From Rhizobium tumorigenes (GTDB lineage Bacteria > Pseudomonadota > Alphaproteobacteria > Rhizobiales > Rhizobiaceae), in NCBI RefSeq assembly GCF_003240565.2, contig NZ_CP117255.1, positions 3,339,501 through 3,403,500 on the forward strand: DNA of 64,000 nt, written 5' to 3'. Positions 8,543-16,903 of the stretch are shown piece by piece. The number at the start of each line of letters is the position of its first letter. Position 1 is the first letter of the stretch. Position numbers and translations under genes: made by a program. The notes beneath the pieces were generated by a model, which saw only the letters and a program-made list of their open reading frames with translations, searched no databases and was not told the DNA's origin.

Positions 8543-9238
8543 TCAGCTTGAAGCGTGGGCGAGGGGTAACCAGGCGCGGACGGTAAATGGCGCGCCGCGT
8601 GTCTCTTCGACGAAGACGGCGAGGCCGGAGATGGGAAGGGGGCGGCCAATATAATCGGCAAATTTATCGCCAAGCACGGTCCTGAACGCATCCTGGCGCT
8701 CGGACGATACCTGGCCGGTCAGGGTCATGTGGAAACGAAATTGCTCCATGACATAGGGATATCCCCAGCGAAGCAGATTGGCGCGGTGGGCGTCATCGAG
8801 TTGTTCAGGTTTGCGGCGGGCAATATCTGCCTCCGACAACGCGGCGCGGAAGGGCTCGAACGAGCGCACGACGTCGGCGGAGAACTCCTGCAGCGTCGGA
8901 TACAGATCGCCCGGCACCAGCGCAAAGAAGCGCCCGAGCTGGCCGAGAACAAGCTCCGGCAGCGTGAACGCCGGCGTTTTCGCAGCAAATTCGGCAGCCA
9001 CTTCCAGAAGATCGCGCTCGGTGACAGAGCTGGCAAGCTCGAAAGGCGCCTTTAGCGTGGCATGAAAACCGTAGCGACGAGGATCTTCCGTTATCGCCAC
9101 CCGCTCGTCTGCGGTGATATCACCGGCATCTGCTGCCGGAAACGTCTCGCCGGTAAACGCATCGCGGCCAAGCCAGCGGCTGGCCGCCGTCGTCAGCGGA
9201 TCGTCATGCGGCGGCGTGAAGTAGAGGGCGTAGCGCAA
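8543..9238 (-). CDS. DUF1045 phosphonate-operon protein, 2H-phosphoesterase fold
   Basis: A 231-residue protein of the DUF1045 family often found in alphaproteobacterial phn operons. Two H-x-T motifs are present, HAT at residues 59-61 and HMT at 171-173. They are spaced as in 2H phosphoesterases (LigT / cyclic phosphodiesterase fold), where the paired histidines hydrolyse cyclic nucleotide or sugar phosphates. The last C-P lyase step needs opening of a 1,2-cyclic phosphate, normally done by PhnP (metallo-beta-lactamase fold), and no phnP is in this locus. A PhnP-like or accessory role is therefore an attractive inference, not shown by the sequence. It lies between phnE2 and phnM. Confidence 0.85.
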   Translation of the reverse strand: MRYALYFTPPHDDPLTTAASRWLGRDAFTGETFPAADAGDITADERVAITEDPRRYGFHATLKAPFELASSVTERDLLEVAAEFAAKTPAFTLPELVLGQLGRFFALVPGDLYPTLQEFSADVVRSFEPFRAALSEADIARRKPEQLDDAHRANLLRWGYPYVMEQFRFHMTLTGQVSSERQDAFRTVLGDKFADYIGRPLPISGLAVFVEETRGAPFTVRAWLPLAHASS

Positions 9239-9360
9239 GTGGCCATCCTTGGGTCATGCGGGGAGCGCACAGTGACGTGATTTTTCCACCGACGGCAAGA
9301 TGGCTCTGCGCTAAAAGATTTCCGTGACAGAATGATGATCAAACGCGCGGTATGCCGTCT

Positions 9361-10704
9361 TTATCGCTCGTTCCGGGTTCCCATGAGCCGCGTCCGCAGG
9401 GCGTTGGAAGCGGCATCGAAGATCATTACCACGGCTAGCGTCAGAAGCACCATATAGGCGACGTTTTCCCAGTTCTTGTTGGTACGCATCGCCTCCCAAA
9501 GCTTGAGGCCGATACCGCCGGCTCCGACCGCACCGATGATCGTTGCACCGCGGACATTCGATTCCCACTGGTAGAGCGTCTGGCTGACGATGATCGGCAC
9601 GATCTGCGGCATCACGCCGTAGCGCTGCACCAGCATTTCGGATGCACCGGTCGACTGGATGCCTTCGCGTGGCTTGTCGTCGATGTTCTCCAGCGCTTCG
9701 GCGTAGATCTTGCCGAGCGTGCCGGTCTCGGTAAAGAAGATCGCCGCGCTGCCTGCCAGCGGCCCCGGTCCGAAGGCCCGCGTGAAAAACAGCGCCCAGA
9801 TCAGCATGTCCATAGACCGCAGGAAGTCGAAAAAACGCTTGAATATGTGATTGACGATGCGGCTCGATGTGATGTTGCGCGCCGCCAGAAAAGCCAGCGG
9901 AAAGGAAACGATGGCGCCGAGCAGCGTGCCCAGAAATGCCATGACGATCGTCTGTAGCAGCTTCGTCAGCACATCGCCGTGCTGCCACTGGTTGTTGTTC
10001 CAGAAATCGTCGAATGCCAGCGACCAGTTGGACTGGCCCTTGACCAGCTGTGGCCCGCTGAAGAGCAGGGTTGCGACTTCGGAAGGTGATTTCTCGAAAA
10101 ACTTCGAGCCCGTATCGAAGATGAAGTTCGGCCAGCCTAGAAAGCGCTTGCGGATCTTGACCCGGTCGTTGTCGATGCTGACGTCACCGGCAAAGCCGAG
10201 GTCGGCAAGCACGTTGTCGTCATAGGCGGTCATCCAGGCAGGCACAGGGCCAATCACCTTCGGCTGGCCGCTTACAAGCGATACTGCGACCCGCTCGCCG
10301 TTGGCAACGACTGTCACCTCCGCCTTGGTGATCTCGATCATCTTGGCCTTGCCGGCAACCTCTACCGTCGTGCTGCCGCCGGCGTTGGCTTTTACCCAAT
10401 CCGGATGCGGATCGTCGCCGAGCGGCGAAAAGCGCGGATAATGCGGCGCCACCTGGTCTCCGGAGAGCCGAAACTCCGGCTGCACGTCGTAGCTGACCCA
10501 CTGGCTGAGAAAGATGCCGACACGGTCCCAGTGAGCTTCGCCAAGGATCTTCGGCAGCTGGAAGAACCAGACGGAATAGAGGGCGTAGAGCAGCAGCCCG
10601 ATCACCACCAGCAGGCCGCCGAAGCGCTTGTGGAGGGGTGGGTTGAAGGCTTGCGGAAAGCGCTCTTCGATGGATGCCGCATGGCTTGCGTCGGTCAGCG
10701 TCAT
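9361..10704 (-). CDS. phnE2: Phosphonate ABC transporter permease, long form
   Basis: A 447-residue inner-membrane permease for phosphonates. The N-terminus has one membrane segment (about 30-50), then a soluble insert of roughly 180 residues absent from ordinary PhnE. The C-terminal 230 residues are a standard binding-protein-dependent permease domain with the coupling motif EALENIDDKPREGIQSTGASE. ATG 10704 follows TGAGG at good spacing; an extension to 10797 overlaps phnE1. It partners PhnE1, PhnC and PhnD, and starts 7 bp after the phnE1 stop. Paired short and long phnE genes are usual in rhizobia. Confidence 0.92.
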   Translation of the reverse strand: MTLTDASHAASIEERFPQAFNPPLHKRFGGLLVVIGLLLYALYSVWFFQLPKILGEAHWDRVGIFLSQWVSYDVQPEFRLSGDQVAPHYPRFSPLGDDPHPDWVKANAGGSTTVEVAGKAKMIEITKAEVTVVANGERVAVSLVSGQPKVIGPVPAWMTAYDDNVLADLGFAGDVSIDNDRVKIRKRFLGWPNFIFDTGSKFFEKSPSEVATLLFSGPQLVKGQSNWSLAFDDFWNNNQWQHGDVLTKLLQTIVMAFLGTLLGAIVSFPLAFLAARNITSSRIVNHIFKRFFDFLRSMDMLIWALFFTRAFGPGPLAGSAAIFFTETGTLGKIYAEALENIDDKPREGIQSTGASEMLVQRYGVMPQIVPIIVSQTLYQWESNVRGATIIGAVGAGGIGLKLWEAMRTNKNWENVAYMVLLTLAVVMIFDAASNALRTRLMGTRNER

Positions 10705-10711
10705 GGGAGCC

Positions 10712-11677
10712 TCAGTGATGCAGCAGGAAGGCGTGTTCGCCAACAAGCCGCTTGCGCAGCCAGGCGGAGAACTGGTCGACGGCGAGAATGGTGACAAACA
10801 GTAGCAGGATCAACGCCATCGTCTTGGCGCCGAAGCCGCGCGAGATGGAGAGCTTCAGCTCCTCGCCGATGCCGCCGCCGCCAACGGCGCCGATGATCGT
10901 CGAGGCACGGACGTTAATCTCCACCCGGAGCAGGGTATAGGACATTAAGTTCGGCAGGACCTGCGGCAGGGTCGCAAAGCGTACCCGCTCGCTCCAGCTG
11001 GCACCGACCGAGCGGATGCCTTCATCGGCCCGCATGTCGGCGTTTTCGATTGTCTCATAGAACAGCTTGCCCAGCGCGCCAATCGAGTGAAGGCCGACGG
11101 CGATGATGGCCGAGACCGGCCCTATCGAGATGATTGCGGCAAACAGCCCGGCAATGACAATTTCCGGAAAGGCCCTGAGCACCTCCATGACGCGCTTGAC
11201 GACAATCCGCAAAGGCTTCGACGGCGTCAGGTTGCGCGATGCGATGAACGACAGCGGCAGGGCAAAGATGAAGCCGATGATCGTCGACACCAGCGCCACG
11301 TTGATGGTGATGAGCATCAGTTCGAAATATTCGGGGATGTAGAAATCGCCGAAGACATAGACGCGACCGCGCGGGAAATTGAACTCCTCGCCACCCGTTC
11401 CCGGATCGTTGGGGCTGGCTATGTCGAAGAGGGCGCGCCAGACGTCGTTCCAGTCTTTCGGAACCAGCCAGCTGACGAAGTCGAAGAGATGCGGCAGGCG
11501 CTCGAAGAAGTGTCCGGCATTGCTGTCATTGGCAAATTGCATCGACGAGACGAAGGCCGCCAGCAGCACCAGAAGTCCGAAAATCGTGTAGACCCGCCGG
11601 CGCGCGACCTGCCTCGCCCAGCTGTCGCCGATCTGCTGCGCTGTTGGCGTCTGCGAATGGGTGTCGGCTAGGGTCAT
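10712..11677 (-). CDS. phnE1: Phosphonate ABC transporter permease
   Basis: A 321-residue integral membrane protein with about six hydrophobic segments. The cytoplasmic coupling loop (FYETIENADMRADEGIRSVGASWSERV) contacts the ATPase PhnC. It forms the phosphonate channel with PhnE2. I chose ATG 11677 because it gives the usual soluble N-terminus; the frame is open to 11716, inside the hairpin region. It follows phnD after a strong intrinsic terminator, so its expression relative to phnD is probably reduced by partial termination. Confidence 0.92.
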   Translation of the reverse strand: MTLADTHSQTPTAQQIGDSWARQVARRRVYTIFGLLVLLAAFVSSMQFANDSNAGHFFERLPHLFDFVSWLVPKDWNDVWRALFDIASPNDPGTGGEEFNFPRGRVYVFGDFYIPEYFELMLITINVALVSTIIGFIFALPLSFIASRNLTPSKPLRIVVKRVMEVLRAFPEIVIAGLFAAIISIGPVSAIIAVGLHSIGALGKLFYETIENADMRADEGIRSVGASWSERVRFATLPQVLPNLMSYTLLRVEINVRASTIIGAVGGGGIGEELKLSISRGFGAKTMALILLLFVTILAVDQFSAWLRKRLVGEHAFLLHH

Positions 11678-11714
11678 GAAACGCTGCTCGTCGGAAACGG
11701 AGTTCAGGCACGTC

Positions 11715-11744
11715 AAAAAGGCGGCCGGTGGGACCGGCCGCCTT
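11715..11744 (-). terminator. Intrinsic terminator between phnD and phnE1
   Basis: A perfect 12-bp stem AAGGCGGCCGGT with a 3-nt loop is followed on the minus strand by TTTTT. It sits directly after phnD and before phnE1, and is probably a partial terminator that keeps binding protein in excess of permease. Confidence 0.8.
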
Positions 11745-11757
11745 CAGTGATCTCGGA

Positions 11758-12666
11758 TCAGCCGCCGATAGCTGCTTTGCGGACTTCAACGATTGCATTG
11801 TAGAAGTCGGCCTTGACAGGAACGTAGCCCTTGAAGTCGCCGCCTTCGATGGCGTCGAAGCACTTCTTGTCCTTGGTCGGCAACTGCGTGAAGAAGTCGG
11901 CCAGCTTTGTCTGCCATTCAGTGCCGAGCTTGTTGGAAACGACCAGCGGGCCGTTCGGGATCAGCGGCGAACGCCAGACTTCGACCAGCTTGTTCGGGTC
12001 GACGGCACCCTTGTTGACTTCCTTGCGGAATGTCCCGGATGTGTAGCCATCCTTGAAGTTGCCGATGCCGGAGGAATCGTCGACTGCAACATCGACCTTT
12101 CCGTCATAGGCTGCGAGCAGGTTGTTCTCGTGGCCGCCGTTGAACTGGGTCGAGCCGAAGAACTTGTCGTTCGGAACGCCCGTGGTCTTCGGGATCTGTG
12201 TCAGCGGAACGAGATAGCCCGAGGTCGAATCAGGGTCTGCGTAGCCGAGCTTCTTGCCCTTGGCATCCATGATCGTCTTGATGCCGGAGGACTTCAGGGC
12301 CAGACCGATGGAGTAGTAGCCGGTCGCGCCGTCGGCCTGCTGCGTCGTCAGGATAGGGGTGACAGCCTTCGGATCCTTGATGAAGGTCGCGGCATAACCG
12401 GAGGCGCCGAGTTCTGCGAAATCGAGCGTGCCGCCCAGCAGGCCCTGGATAACGCCGTCATAATCGGCAGCCGGGAACAGCGAGACCTTTTCGAAACCGA
12501 AGGTTTCCTTGAGATGATCGGCAAGGCAGGCGTAGTTGCGCAGACGGTCGGCTTCGTTCTCGCCGCCGAGAATGCCGACGCGGAATTCCTTGAGGTCGGC
12601 TGCGGATGCAGCCTGGCCGACGAGCGAAAGGATCGCCGTGGCTGCAAGAAGTGTCTTCTTCAACAT
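11758..12666 (-). CDS. phnD: Phosphonate ABC transporter substrate-binding protein
   Basis: A 302-residue periplasmic protein with a Sec signal peptide (KK, hydrophobic core, cleavage after about residue 22 in QAASA-ADL). The core matches the PhnD family: FRVGILGGENEADRLRNYACLADHLKETFG and SGYLVPLTQIPK, forming two lobes that bind the phosphonate group. AGGAG precedes the ATG at good spacing. It delivers phosphonates to PhnE1/E2. It follows phnC by 89 bp and is separated from phnE1 by a terminator-like hairpin, consistent with its mRNA segment being the most abundant. Confidence 0.95.
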   Translation of the reverse strand: MLKKTLLAATAILSLVGQAASAADLKEFRVGILGGENEADRLRNYACLADHLKETFGFEKVSLFPAADYDGVIQGLLGGTLDFAELGASGYAATFIKDPKAVTPILTTQQADGATGYYSIGLALKSSGIKTIMDAKGKKLGYADPDSTSGYLVPLTQIPKTTGVPNDKFFGSTQFNGGHENNLLAAYDGKVDVAVDDSSGIGNFKDGYTSGTFRKEVNKGAVDPNKLVEVWRSPLIPNGPLVVSNKLGTEWQTKLADFFTQLPTKDKKCFDAIEGGDFKGYVPVKADFYNAIVEVRKAAIGG

Positions 12667-12743
12667 GGGTTTCGTCTCCTGATTAACCGGTGTCCCCGGA
12701 TGTTCGGTCTGAATGGATGCACCCGTGACGTGGGCCTTCGATC

Positions 12744-12766
12744 CCGGTCTCTCCCTCAGAGACCGG
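12744..12766. repeat. Stem-loop at the phnC stop codon
   Basis: CCGGTCTCT and its exact complement form a 9-bp stem with a 5-nt loop spanning the phnC stop codon. There is no T-tract, so this is more likely an mRNA-processing or stability element between phnC and phnD than a terminator. Confidence 0.4.
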
Positions 12767-13610
12767 CCAGTGCCAGCGGCGAGGCGCCGGCAGATTGCTG
12801 AGCCACGCTTGCAGCAGGCAAGCTGGCAGTATTGATGCTCGTCGACGTCATCGTCTCGTCGATGCCCGCGCCATCCCGATCGGTGCCGTAGATCGCATTG
12901 ACCGCGTCGGCGGTCAGCGCGGAAGGCGGACCGTCGAAGACGACGCGGCCGGACGCCATGCCGATGATGCGTTCACAATAATTGCGGGCTGTATCCAGCG
13001 TATGCAGGTTGGTGATGACGGTAATACCGTCACGCTCGTTGATGTCGCGCAACGCATCCATGACGATCTTCGCATTCAGAGGATCGAGGGAAGCGATCGG
13101 CTCGTCGGCAAGCAGCATCTTCGGCTTCTGCATCAGCGCCCGGGCAATTGCCACACGCTGCTGCTGGCCGCCGGAAAGGGTGCCTGCCATCTGCATTGCC
13201 GTCTGCTCGATACCGAGGCGCTCCAGCGCCATGATGGCATCGATCCGTTCTTCGCGGGTGAAGATATTGAGCAGGCTGAGCGCCGTCGGCCGGTGGTTGA
13301 GCCGCCCGAGCATGACGTTGGTGAGCACATCGAGGCGGGGCACGAGATTGAACTGCTGGAAGATCATCGCGCAGTCTCGCTGCCAGTTGCGCAGGGCCTT
13401 GCCGCGAAATGCCGAAACCTCGGCGCCAGCGAAGTGGATGGAGCCCGACGAGGGAAGTGCGAGATGGTTTATCATGCGCAGCAGCGTCGATTTGCCAGCG
13501 CCCGATCGACCGATGATGCCGACCATTTGGCCCTGCGGGATGTCCAGCGTCACGGAATCGACAGCGATCTTGTTTCCGAAAGTGCGGGTTACATCCCTGA
13601 GTTCGAACAT
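12756..13610 (-). CDS. phnC: Phosphonate ABC transporter ATP-binding protein
   Basis: A 284-residue ABC ATPase that powers phosphonate import. Walker [10 protein letters not shown] is at residues 34-42, the signature [15 protein letters not shown] follows near 147, and Walker [14 protein letters not shown] lies near 170. ATG 13610 has AGAGAGA upstream and gives the standard [12 protein letters not shown] start; an in-frame start at 13637 has no ribosome site. It opens the transport part of the locus and is preceded by a 157-bp gap holding a dyad and an intrinsic terminator, so the transporter genes may have their own promoter. Confidence 0.95.
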   Translation of the reverse strand: MFELRDVTRTFGNKIAVDSVTLDIPQGQMVGIIGRSGAGKSTLLRMINHLALPSSGSIHFAGAEVSAFRGKALRNWQRDCAMIFQQFNLVPRLDVLTNVMLGRLNHRPTALSLLNIFTREERIDAIMALERLGIEQTAMQMAGTLSGGQQQRVAIARALMQKPKMLLADEPIASLDPLNAKIVMDALRDINERDGITVITNLHTLDTARNYCERIIGMASGRVVFDGPPSALTADAVNAIYGTDRDGAGIDETMTSTSINTASLPAASVAQQSAGASPLALAGL

Positions 13611-13655
13611 CTGGTCTCTCTTTTCGCGACGACACACGTCATGTGTGAAGCTTTC

Positions 13656-13680
13656 AAAAAAGGCGCGTTTGAACGCGCCT
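13656..13680 (-). terminator. Intrinsic terminator upstream of phnC
   Basis: AGGCGCGT-TCAA-ACGCGCCT followed on the minus strand by TTTTT is a compact Rho-independent terminator. It lies 88 bp past the acetyltransferase stop and 45 bp before phnC, so it either ends the phnG-L/acetyltransferase transcript or acts as an attenuator in a phnC leader. Confidence 0.8.
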
Positions 13681-13724
13681 ATCGGTTGAAATGCATACCG
13701 AAGGTTGATGAACCTCCGATGTCA

Positions 13725-13750
13725 GATTTGTGTAACTGCTGTCACAAATC
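13725..13750. promoter_or_regulatory. Dyad upstream of phnC, candidate control site
   Basis: Perfect 8-bp arms GATTTGTG and CACAAATC flank a 10-bp centre. On the minus strand the next bases include CTGACAT, resembling a Pho-box heptamer (CTGTCAT), and TATGCAT about 20 bp further could be a -10 element. PhoB control of phosphonate genes is established in rhizobia; assigning it to this exact site is inference. Confidence 0.35.
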
Positions 13751-13767
13751 CCGTCGCAAACGCCCCT

Positions 13768-14385
13768 TCAGCCACCGTAGCGGCTGAGGAAATCTGCGCC
13801 TGAAAGGGCACGGAAATCCTCCAGCGCCGTGCGCAGCCGGTTGTGGTCCCAATCCCACCAGGCCAGCGCATCCATCCGCTCGCCGACAGCCTTTGAAAAT
13901 CGCTCGCGGATCAGTTTGGCGGGCACCCCACCGACGATTGTGTATGGCGCGACGTCTTTCGATACCACTGCTCCGGCGCCGATCACGGCACCGTTTCCGA
14001 CCTTCACGCCGGGAAGCACAGTCGCGCCGTGGCCGATCCAGACGTCGTTGCCGATGATGACGCGGTTCTCACGGCGCCAGGCGAAGAAGTCGGTTTCCAT
14101 GTCGGCATCCGGCCAGTAGTCCTTGGCGCGGTAGGTGAAATGGTGAAGCGTGGCCCGCCATGTCGGATGGTTGGTCGCGTTGATGCGCACGGCGGCGGCG
14201 ATATTGACGAACTTGCCGATGGTCGTGCACCAGACTGCACCGTCCTGCATGATGTAGGAATAGTCGCCCATATCGACCTCATCGAGCCGGCAGCGCTCGG
14301 ACACCTCGGTATAGCGTCCGAGGGTCGACTGGCTGACGCGCGCCGTCGGATCGATAGAGGGTTGCTCGCCAATTTTCCTGGTCAT
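13768..14385 (-). CDS. Hexapeptide-repeat acetyltransferase of phosphonate loci
   Basis: A 205-residue left-handed beta-helix transferase. Hexapeptide turns are clear in IGNDVWIGHGATVLPGVKVGNGAVIGAGAVV, and it has the xenobiotic/chloramphenicol acetyltransferase-like loop HPTWRATLHHFTYRAKDYW. It matches the transferase subfamily repeatedly found inside phn operons. A plausible role is N-acetylating aminoalkylphosphonates before or during C-P lyase attack, as PhnO (a different, GNAT fold) does in enterobacteria; this is inference. It follows phnL by 78 bp and is the last gene before an intrinsic terminator. Confidence 0.88.
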   Translation of the reverse strand: MTRKIGEQPSIDPTARVSQSTLGRYTEVSERCRLDEVDMGDYSYIMQDGAVWCTTIGKFVNIAAAVRINATNHPTWRATLHHFTYRAKDYWPDADMETDFFAWRRENRVIIGNDVWIGHGATVLPGVKVGNGAVIGAGAVVSKDVAPYTIVGGVPAKLIRERFSKAVGERMDALAWWDWDHNRLRTALEDFRALSGADFLSRYGG

Positions 14386-14463
14386 CTCAATGTCTCCGGG
14401 CGCAGTTTCACCTTCACGCCGCAGGTTCGCGGCGCCATAGGTTTCTCGTTGGATTTATAAAGT

Positions 14464-15183
14464 TCAGGCCTCGGCCGGAACGCGGGAGGTGCGTGGCGAG
14501 AACGCACTGACGTCGAGAATGCGGTCGGCGACCGCAGCCCGCACCTCATCGTCATGGAAGATACCGAGCAGGGCCACGCCGGCCTTCTTCTTGGCGGCGA
14601 TCAGTTCCACGACGACAGCGCGGTTGCGCGCGTCGAGCGATGCCGTAGGCTCGTCGAGCAACAGGATCGCGTGATCGGTGATGAAGCCGCGGGCAATGTT
14701 GACGCGCTGCTGCTCGCCACCGGAAAACGTCGCCGGCGGCAGCTGCCATAGTTCCTCGGGCAGGTTGAGCCGCGATAGCAGTTCTGAGGCCCGTTCCCGG
14801 GCCACGATGTGGCTTTCGCCACGAGCCGTCAGCGGTTCCGCGACGACATCGATGGCAGCGACGCGTGGCACAGTGCGCAGGAACTGGCTGACATAGCCCA
14901 TCGTGTGGCGGCGCACATCGATGACGGTGCGGGGATCGGCAGTCGCAAGGTCGACGATGCGGTCCTTGTGGACGACGAGGATCTGGCCACCATCGACGGC
15001 GTAGTTTCCATAGGTCATTTTCAGTAGCGAGCTCTTGCCGATACCCGATGGACCGCCGAGCACGACGCACTCCCCGGCGGCGACCGAGAATGAGACATTG
15101 GCGACAACTGGCAGGCGAATGCCGTCGCGCAGATGCATGACGAAGCTCTTGAACACTTCGGAGACGACGAGAGGGGTTGCCAT
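14464..15183 (-). CDS. phnL: C-P lyase complex ATP-binding subunit PhnL
   Basis: A 239-residue ABC-type ATPase without a membrane partner. Walker A GGPSGIGKSS is near residues 43-52, the signature FSGGEQQRVNIARGF near 146, and Walker B ILLLDEPTASLDA follows. PhnL associates with the PhnGHIJ core and with PhnI takes part in forming the ribosyl phosphonate triphosphate. It begins 12 bp after phnK, in the usual phnGHIJKL order. The acetyltransferase gene follows. Confidence 0.94.
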   Translation of the reverse strand: MATPLVVSEVFKSFVMHLRDGIRLPVVANVSFSVAAGECVVLGGPSGIGKSSLLKMTYGNYAVDGGQILVVHKDRIVDLATADPRTVIDVRRHTMGYVSQFLRTVPRVAAIDVVAEPLTARGESHIVARERASELLSRLNLPEELWQLPPATFSGGEQQRVNIARGFITDHAILLLDEPTASLDARNRAVVVELIAAKKKAGVALLGIFHDDEVRAAVADRILDVSAFSPRTSRVPAEA

Positions 15184-15195
15184 GGCATTCTTTCC

Positions 15196-15972
15196 CTAGA
15201 CTTGCAGGATCGATGAGACGAGCAGTTGCGTGTAGGGCTCCTGCGGGTCGTCCAGCACGCGGTCGGTCAGGCCGTGCTCGATGACATTGCCGTCCTTCAT
15301 CACCATCATCCGGTGTGAGAGCAGCCGCGCGACGGCGAGATCGTGGGTGACGACGATGGCGGAGAGGCCGAGATCCTGGACAAGGCCGCGCACGAGATCG
15401 AGCAGGCGGGCCTGCACGGATACGTCGAGGCCACCTGTCGGCTCATCCATGAAGACGAGGCGGGGCGAGGTGACGAGATTGCGGGCAATCTGCAGGCGCT
15501 GGCGCATGCCGCCGGAAAAAGCACGCGGCTGGTCGTCGATGCGGTCGGCATTGATCTCGACGCGTCCGAGCCAGTCGATGGCGGTCGCGCGGATATTGCC
15601 GTAGTGGCGGTCACCGACGGCCATCAGACGCTCGCCGACGTTGGCGCCGGCCGAAACCGTCATGCGGAGACCATCGGCCGGGTTTTGGTGTACGAAGCCC
15701 CAGTCGGTGCGCATCAGGAAGCGCCGCTCTGCCTCGTTCATGTGGAAGAGCTCGCGATATTGCCCGTCGCGCATATGGTACTCGATGCTGCCTGTAGTCG
15801 GCATCAGCCGCGTCGACAGGCAGTTCAGCAGCGTCGTCTTGCCGGAACCGGATTCGCCGACGATCGCCAGAACTTCGCCCGGCCAGAGGTCGAAGGAGAC
15901 ATTCCGGCAGCCGATGCGACTCCCATAGAATTTCGAGATGTCCTTGACCCTGAGGAGTGGCGTCTCGGTCAT
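15196..15972 (-). CDS. phnK: C-P lyase complex ATP-binding subunit PhnK
   Basis: A 258-residue ABC-type ATPase that binds the PhnJ face of the C-P lyase core. Walker [10 protein letters not shown] is at residues 39-47, the signature [15 protein letters not shown] near 153, and Walker B LVFMDEPTGGLDV near 173. It resembles oligopeptide transporter ATPases but lies between phnJ and phnL, which settles the assignment. ATP turnover is thought to drive conformational opening of the core for substrate and product exchange. Confidence 0.94.
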   Translation of the reverse strand: MTETPLLRVKDISKFYGSRIGCRNVSFDLWPGEVLAIVGESGSGKTTLLNCLSTRLMPTTGSIEYHMRDGQYRELFHMNEAERRFLMRTDWGFVHQNPADGLRMTVSAGANVGERLMAVGDRHYGNIRATAIDWLGRVEINADRIDDQPRAFSGGMRQRLQIARNLVTSPRLVFMDEPTGGLDVSVQARLLDLVRGLVQDLGLSAIVVTHDLAVARLLSHRMMVMKDGNVIEHGLTDRVLDDPQEPYTQLLVSSILQV

Positions 15973-16021
15973 GGCTTTACCTCCGCAGCGTCGCTTCTAT
16001 GTGCAGGGAGAAGAGAGTGCC

Positions 16022-16903
16022 TCATTCCGCAGCCTCCTTGGCGGGTGCCAGCATCTCGCCGACATGCCCATGGGCCCGGCGATCCTCGCAATGGTCGGTG
16101 TCGGAGCAGACGAACATCCGCCCGCCCTTGTCGTCGAGGATGACTTCGTCAAGATAGACGTCTTCCGCGCCGCAGAGTGCGCAGGGCTTGTCGAAGCTCT
16201 GGATCTCGAAGGGATGATCCTCGAAGTCGAGGCTAACCACGTCGGTATAGGGCGGCACGGCGTAAATCCGTTTCTCGCGGCCGGCGCCGAATAGCTGCAA
16301 GGCTTCCGACTGGTGCATTTTCGGATTGTCGAACTTCGGCGTTGGCGACGGGTCCATGACATAGCGGCCCTGGACCTTGACCGGATAGGCATAGGTCGTG
16401 GCGATCCGGCCGTTTCGGGCGATGTCCTCGTAGAGCTTGACGTGCATCAGGCCGTATTCTTCCAGCGCATGCATCTTGCGCGTCTCGGTCTCACGCGGCT
16501 CCAGGAAGCGCAATGGCTCCGGCTGCGGCACCTGGTAGACCAGTACGTGATTGGGCCCGAGTTTCTCTTCGGGAATACGGTGGCGGGTCTGGATGATCGT
16601 CGCCTCGCTGGTGCGGGTGGTGACGGCAACATTGGCGACCTTCTGGAAGAAGGCCCGGATCGAGACGGCATTGGTTGTGTCGTCGGCGCCCTGATCGATG
16701 ACCTTGAGAACGTCGTCGGGGCCGATGATAGACGCCGTCACCTGAACGCCGCCGGTGCCCCAGCCATAGGGCATCGGCATTTCGCGCGATGCGAACGGCA
16801 CCTGGTAGCCGGGAATAGCGATCGCCTTGAGGATGGCGCGGCGGATCATCCGTTTGGTCTGTTCGTCGAGATAGGCGAAGTTGTATGTTGCGAGCGCGCT
16901 CAT
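16022..16903 (-). CDS. phnJ: C-P lyase radical enzyme PhnJ
   Basis: A 293-residue radical SAM-type enzyme that breaks the carbon-phosphorus bond of ribose-1-alkylphosphonate 5-phosphate. The four conserved cysteines are intact at residues 241, 244, 266 and 272 (CALC...FVCSDTDHC), the same numbers and spacing as in E. coli PhnJ. The first three bind the 4Fe-4S cluster and the last is the thiyl-radical cysteine. The start codon overlaps the phnI stop as ATGA, so synthesis is coupled. A 49-bp gap separates it from phnK. Confidence 0.97.
   Translation of the reverse strand: MSALATYNFAYLDEQTKRMIRRAILKAIAIPGYQVPFASREMPMPYGWGTGGVQVTASIIGPDDVLKVIDQGADDTTNAVSIRAFFQKVANVAVTTRTSEATIIQTRHRIPEEKLGPNHVLVYQVPQPEPLRFLEPRETETRKMHALEEYGLMHVKLYEDIARNGRIATTYAYPVKVQGRYVMDPSPTPKFDNPKMHQSEALQLFGAGREKRIYAVPPYTDVVSLDFEDHPFEIQSFDKPCALCGAEDVYLDEVILDDKGGRMFVCSDTDHCEDRRAHGHVGEMLAPAKEAAE

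Noticed and set aside
12795..13787. 330-codon open frame opposite phnC
   Set aside because: It lies wholly over phnC and its leader, with no recognisable motif and no ribosome site.
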